A stretch of DNA of 10,088 nucleotides from Cellvibrionales bacterium UBA4495 (GTDB lineage Bacteria > Pseudomonadota > Gammaproteobacteria > Pseudomonadales > Porticoccaceae), in NCBI GenBank assembly GCA_002388905.1, contig DGNJ01000066.1, positions 19,759 to 29,846 on the forward strand, written 5' to 3'. The position numbers and the translations under genes are program-made. The notes under the pieces were generated by a model, which saw only the letters and a program-made list of their open reading frames with translations, made no database searches and was not told the DNA's origin. Positions within the stretch are counted from its first letter, which is position 1. Each line of letters opens with the position of its first letter. Below, one piece after another: positions 7,293-10,088 of the stretch.

Positions 7293-9142
7293 GGCTCGTC
7301 GACGGTGACCGCTGGCGCCGGTTTGACGCGACCGTTATGAAAGACCGCCCAGGGCAGGATGCGGCGCAGACGGTTGGCCGGGCCCATGGTCAGGTTGCCG
7401 GTGTGGCCCTGGAGCTCGACATCGGGCAGTGCCTGCATCAGGGCCAGCCACTGGTGCATTTTGTAGGCATCCGCACCCATGGCAAAGAGGTTGCGATAGG
7501 CGGGTGCCAGCCCATCGCCGGCGTCCAGCGCCCGGTCCTCGAGTGCCGGTACGGTCCAGGGCATGGCGGTGAACAGAATGCCCTCCAGGTCCCGGTCCTG
7601 TCCCGGATCTGCCTGCCCCCGGTAGATATGGGAGGTGGCGTAGACGGGCAGGTCGCCGGCGTAAAGAAAATCGAGGGTGGGTTTGACCTGGCGACCGTGT
7701 TGAGGCCGGGCAAGCAGGAAGATCATGTCGATATCCTGCCGTCGCCGAGGCACAAATTCCAGGTTTTTGCCAAGCGTGCGCTCCAGGCGCCGGGCCCTTT
7801 CCTCGCTCTGGTCGAGCAGCAGCACGGGTCGCAACAGGGGTGAAAAGTCCGCCTGGTTTTCGCCATAGGGTGGCGCGCTGACCAGAGTGCCGTCCCGGTC
7901 CCGCCAGGCGTCGGCAAAATTGTCCCGGGCGCTCTGTCCCCACGGTTGATCGGGGTAGATGACCAGGGCCGAGCGGTGGCCTTCGAGCCAGGCACGATGC
8001 ACCACCTGGCGGACCTCGTCGGCGGTGGAGAGGCCAAACTGGTAAAGATTGGCATGGGGGTTGGAGGCGCCCTCCAGGTAGTTCAGGCCCAAGACCGGCA
8101 CCGGCAGAGCGGGTTCGGCCATCAGCGCTTCCAGGTTTTCCTTGCGCAGCGGGCCCACCACCATGTCGGCACCCTCGGCCACGGCCCGGTTGTAGAGCGC
8201 CACGGGCGTGTCCGTCGCGGTGGTGTCGTAGATATGAATTGCCGGCAGCTTGCCGCCGTTGTCCATGATCCGGTAGTAGGCGGACAGGAAACCGTCCCGC
8301 AGGGTATTGCCCGCCGCCGAGTAGTCGCCGTGGTGGGGCAGTAGCAGGGCCAGGGAATCCGGGGCGGCGGTGCTGGCGGCGGCCGCCCGCTGGAGGCTGG
8401 TGGGCGGGATTCGGGCTGCCGGATGGCGCGGGTTGTCGCTGCGCCAGCCGGCGATTCGCTGGACCTGGCGATCGATATTGCCCTGGCTCTGCCGGCTCAA
8501 CAGGGCCAGGCGGTACCAGCCTTCCAGGGTGGCATCCGTGGTGGTATCCGCCGCCTTACCGAGACTGGCGCGTGGCATGTGGCTCAGGGTCCGCCATATC
8601 TGGTCGTGCACGGCGAGCAGGGCCTGGCGGTCGTCGAGCAGCTCGGTGAGGGCGACATATTCCTTGACGCTGCGGGCCTCCTCGCCGAGCAGCGAGAAAA
8701 GATCGCCGCGCAGCCGGTGCCAGCGCCGGCGCTGGTCCTCGGTCATCTGTCCGCGCCGGGCCGCCAGGGTCTCGTCCGTCAGTAGTTCCCGCGCCAGGAA
8801 AAAACGATCCTGATCCAGCGCCAGCTCGCTGTAGGTGAGGGTATAGCGGGCGCGGAGGGGAATAGCCAGCAGCCGGATGTTGACCCGCTCCAGCGCCTGT
8901 CTCGCGTCGTCCAGGCGGCCCGCTTCCCGGAACTTTTCGGCCGCTTCGATCAGGTGTTGATCCCGTTCGGGGGAGCGGGCATTTTCCGCCCGGGCCAGGG
9001 CCTCCCGGGCCGACTGGATTCCCGTTTCCTCCCTCGTGTATGCTCCCTCGTCCACCGGCGTTGGGGCGCAACTGGCCAGGGCCAGGGTGAAACCCGCCAT
9101 CAGCAGCGTGCGGGACAGGAAAGTCAGGCGGGAGGCGATCAT
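7289..9142 (-). CDS. lpoA: Penicillin-binding protein 1A activator, outer-membrane lipoprotein LpoA
   Basis: The 617-residue protein has a lipoprotein signal ending in LALASC (Cys25 counted from the chosen ATG; Ala at +2, so outer membrane). A helical TPR-like N-domain runs to about 245. The C-domain (about 259-617) has the periplasmic-binding-protein fold of the LppC/LpoA family: DSLALLLPHHGDYSAAG, MVVGPLRKENLEAL, VLGLNYLEG, FLLARPQHGRQVKP, LPVYATSHIYRG, FAMGADAYKM and ILPWAVFHNGRV. LpoA reaches through the peptidoglycan and activates PBP1A transpeptidation. Length is between H. influenzae (about 575) and E. coli (678). I chose the ATG at 9142; a TTG six bases earlier would add two residues but would sit almost on the predicted transcription start. 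It heads the operon lpoA-yraN-diaA-dolP and is divergent from rsmI. Confidence 0.94.
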   Translation of the reverse strand: MIASRLTFLSRTLLMAGFTLALASCAPTPVDEGAYTREETGIQSAREALARAENARSPERDQHLIEAAEKFREAGRLDDARQALERVNIRLLAIPLRARYTLTYSELALDQDRFFLARELLTDETLAARRGQMTEDQRRRWHRLRGDLFSLLGEEARSVKEYVALTELLDDRQALLAVHDQIWRTLSHMPRASLGKAADTTTDATLEGWYRLALLSRQSQGNIDRQVQRIAGWRSDNPRHPAARIPPTSLQRAAAASTAAPDSLALLLPHHGDYSAAGNTLRDGFLSAYYRIMDNGGKLPAIHIYDTTATDTPVALYNRAVAEGADMVVGPLRKENLEALMAEPALPVPVLGLNYLEGASNPHANLYQFGLSTADEVRQVVHRAWLEGHRSALVIYPDQPWGQSARDNFADAWRDRDGTLVSAPPYGENQADFSPLLRPVLLLDQSEERARRLERTLGKNLEFVPRRRQDIDMIFLLARPQHGRQVKPTLDFLYAGDLPVYATSHIYRGQADPGQDRDLEGILFTAMPWTVPALEDRALDAGDGLAPAYRNLFAMGADAYKMHQWLALMQALPDVELQGHTGNLTMGPANRLRRILPWAVFHNGRVKPAPAVTVDEP

Positions 9143-9980
9143 CGACAAGTCCGGAAACCTCTATATTGTGGCGACACCCATTGGCAATCTGGGCGACATG
9201 GTACCCCGTGCCCTGGAGGTTCTCCAACAGGCGGATTGGGTGGCGGCCGAGGATACCCGCCACAGTGGCCGTCTGCTGGCCCACTTTAATATCGACACGC
9301 CACTGTTGCCCTATCACGACCACAGCGACGCAAAGCAGGCGAGCAGGATACTCGACCTGCTGGCCGGGGGTGCGGATATCGCCCTCATTTCGGACGCCGG
9401 CACCCCCCTGATTTCCGATCCCGGTTACCGGCTGGTGCGCGCCGCCCGGCAGGCGGGCGTGGAAATTGTGCCGGTGCCCGGCCCCTGCGCGGCCATTGTC
9501 GCCCTGTCGGCGGCGGGTCTGCCCAGTGACAGGTTCACCTTCGAGGGCTTCCCGCCCGCCAAGCCGGGTCAGCGGCGCAAGTTGCTGGAAGCCCTGACGA
9601 GCGAACCACGGACCCTGATTTTTTACGAAGCCCCCCATCGGGTACTGGCAACGCTGGAGGATATGGCCGTTATCTTCGGCCGGGAGCGCGAAGCCGTACT
9701 GGCCCGGGAACTCACCAAGACCCATGAAACGGTAATCCAGGCCACACTTGCCGAACTGGTGGAAATGGTCAGGGCGGACGCCAACCAGCAACGGGGCGAG
9801 ATAGTCCTGGTGGTGCGCGGCGCCGACGCGGATGGTGCCGACGATACCGAACAGCGTCGGGTGCTGGAGCTGCTGATGGCCGAACTGCCTGTCAAGCAGG
9901 CGGCGGCCCTGGCGGCAAAAATAACCGGCGGCAGCAAAAACCAACTCTACCAGTTGGCCTTGACCCTCAAGTCGCGCTGA
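9108..9980 (+). CDS. rsmI: 16S rRNA (cytidine1402-2'-O)-methyltransferase RsmI
   Basis: RsmI uses S-adenosylmethionine to methylate the ribose of C1402 in 16S rRNA at the ribosomal P-site. The tetrapyrrole-methylase fold shows as LYIVATPIGNLGD (about 18-30), AAEDTRHSGRLL, LISDAGTPLISDPG (about 92-106), VPVPGPCAAIVALSAAGLP, FEGFPPAKPGQR and FYEAPHRVLATLEDM. The C-terminal helical part ends KQAAALAAKITGGSKNQLYQ, typical of RsmI. The body is certain but the start is not: no ATG stands before the first motif. GTG at 9108 gives 290 residues (E. coli has 286) but has no good ribosome site and overlaps lpoA by 35 bases. Other options are GTG at 9087 or 9036, deeper in lpoA, or a rare ATC at 9141 preceded by GGGAGG. 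rnpB follows on the same strand after 40 bases. Confidence 0.93.
   Translation: MRDRKVRREAIIDKSGNLYIVATPIGNLGDMVPRALEVLQQADWVAAEDTRHSGRLLAHFNIDTPLLPYHDHSDAKQASRILDLLAGGADIALISDAGTPLISDPGYRLVRAARQAGVEIVPVPGPCAAIVALSAAGLPSDRFTFEGFPPAKPGQRRKLLEALTSEPRTLIFYEAPHRVLATLEDMAVIFGREREAVLARELTKTHETVIQATLAELVEMVRADANQQRGEIVLVVRGADADGADDTEQRRVLELLMAELPVKQAAALAAKITGGSKNQLYQLALTLKSR
9130..9135 (+). promoter_or_regulatory. Strong Shine-Dalgarno-like site before an ATC codon of rsmI
   Basis: GGGAGG lies five bases before ATC at 9141 and two before ATC at 9138, in the rsmI frame. A start at 9141 would give an N-terminus of MIDKSGNLYIVATPIG and 279 residues, a usual RsmI length. ATC starts are very rare. The hexamer also encodes part of the lpoA signal peptide on the other strand and may be accidental. 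Confidence 0.3.
9160..9187 (-). promoter_or_regulatory. Predicted sigma-70 promoter of the lpoA-yraN-diaA-dolP operon, inside rsmI
   Basis: On the minus strand TTGCCA (9187-9182, five of six to TTGACA) is followed after 16 bases by TATAGA (9165-9160, four of six to TATAAT). Transcription would begin near 9153, about ten bases before the lpoA ATG. The site lies in the rsmI codons for the invariant YIVATPIGNL motif, so coding constraint also shapes these bases and the match could be chance. Confidence 0.4.
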
Positions 9981-10002
9981 ACGCCCCTGGCCGGGTCGCT
10001 TT

Positions 10003-10013
10003 TATGGTAATCT
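10003..10013 (+). promoter_or_regulatory. Possible -10 region of rnpB
   Basis: The AT-richer stretch TATGGTAATCT lies just before the rnpB 5' end in a GC-rich gap. TAATCT at 10008-10013 would place the start at about 10021, where the RNA homology begins; TATGGT at 10003-10008 is an alternative. No clear -35 hexamer is present; CTGGCC at 9987-9992 is a poor one. Position is the main support. Confidence 0.3.
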
Positions 10014-10020
10014 ACGGTCC

Positions 10021-10088
10021 AGAGTCGGCCGGACAGTCGCTGCCCGTTACTCCCACCGGAGGCGGGGAGAGGAAAGTCCGGGCTCCAC
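10021..10088 (+). ncRNA. rnpB: RNase P RNA (bacterial class A), 5' end only; cut by window end
   Basis: The first 68 bases of the catalytic RNA of RNase P, which trims tRNA precursors at their 5' ends, are present. AGAGTCGGCCGGACAGTCGC matches the P1-P2 start known from Pseudomonas-type RNase P RNA (AGAGUCG-GACAGUCGCUGCC), and GAGAGGAAAGTCCGGGCTCC is the nearly universal segment with GAGGAAAGUCCGGGCUCC. Between them CTCCCACCGGAGGCGGGGAG forms a P3-like hairpin. The remaining roughly 300 bases lie outside the window. The position after rsmI is the one found in Pseudomonas and relatives, where mraZ follows. Confidence 0.95.

Noticed and set aside
6899..7843. A 314-codon plus-strand frame opposite yraN and lpoA
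   Set aside because: It is antisense to two genes with clear family motifs, and there is no ribosome site or known domain.
8556..9944. A 462-codon open frame on the minus strand crossing rsmI and the start of lpoA
   Set aside because: It is out of frame with lpoA and antisense to rsmI, both certain by motif. The protein is Gly/Pro/Arg-rich and matches nothing I know.
9960..9965. TTGACC at the rsmI 3' end as the rnpB -35 element
   Set aside because: It is 42 bases from the candidate -10, far beyond the usual 16-18.

Overview
The window is GC-rich chromosomal DNA from a gammaproteobacterium. The lpoA-yraN-diaA-dolP block lies divergent to rsmI, with the RNase P RNA gene right after rsmI, as in Pseudomonas and relatives. 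I cannot fix the genus; the high GC and the unusual trpA suggest a less-studied lineage rather than an enteric, but that is a guess. Gene content is core, and I see no mobile element, CRISPR array, tRNA or horizontally acquired island.

Left part (2-1457, + strand): the 3' half of trpB followed by a complete trpA that overlaps it by 11 bases. They encode the two subunits of tryptophan synthase. TrpA belongs to a less common sequence subtype.

Middle (1536-5707, + strand): a two-gene RND efflux unit, a periplasmic adaptor (TTG start) and an inner-membrane HAE1-type pump, two bases apart. No outer-membrane channel gene and no regulator lie beside it, so the pump probably uses a TolC-like channel encoded elsewhere. 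The 78-base gap upstream carries an 11-bp palindrome and a TATAAT-like hexamer.

Right part (5725-9142, - strand): four genes packed as an operon, read lpoA, yraN, diaA, dolP. LpoA is the outer-membrane lipoprotein activator of PBP1A. YraN is a nuclease-fold protein. DiaA is a SIS-domain partner of DnaA. DolP is a two-BON-domain outer-membrane lipoprotein. The operon meets the RND gene tail to tail over a 17-base gap that is nearly all hairpin.

Right end (9108-10088, + strand): rsmI (16S rRNA C1402 2'-O-methyltransferase) is divergent from lpoA. Their 5' ends touch or overlap, which leaves the rsmI start uncertain. The first 68 bases of rnpB (RNase P RNA) follow 40 bases after rsmI and run off the window. 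In relatives with this order the mraZ/division-cell wall cluster comes next.

I found no undescribed multi-gene system. The points most worth a second look are the compressed lpoA/rsmI divergent start region with a possible ATC start and an intragenic promoter, and the unusual TrpA.
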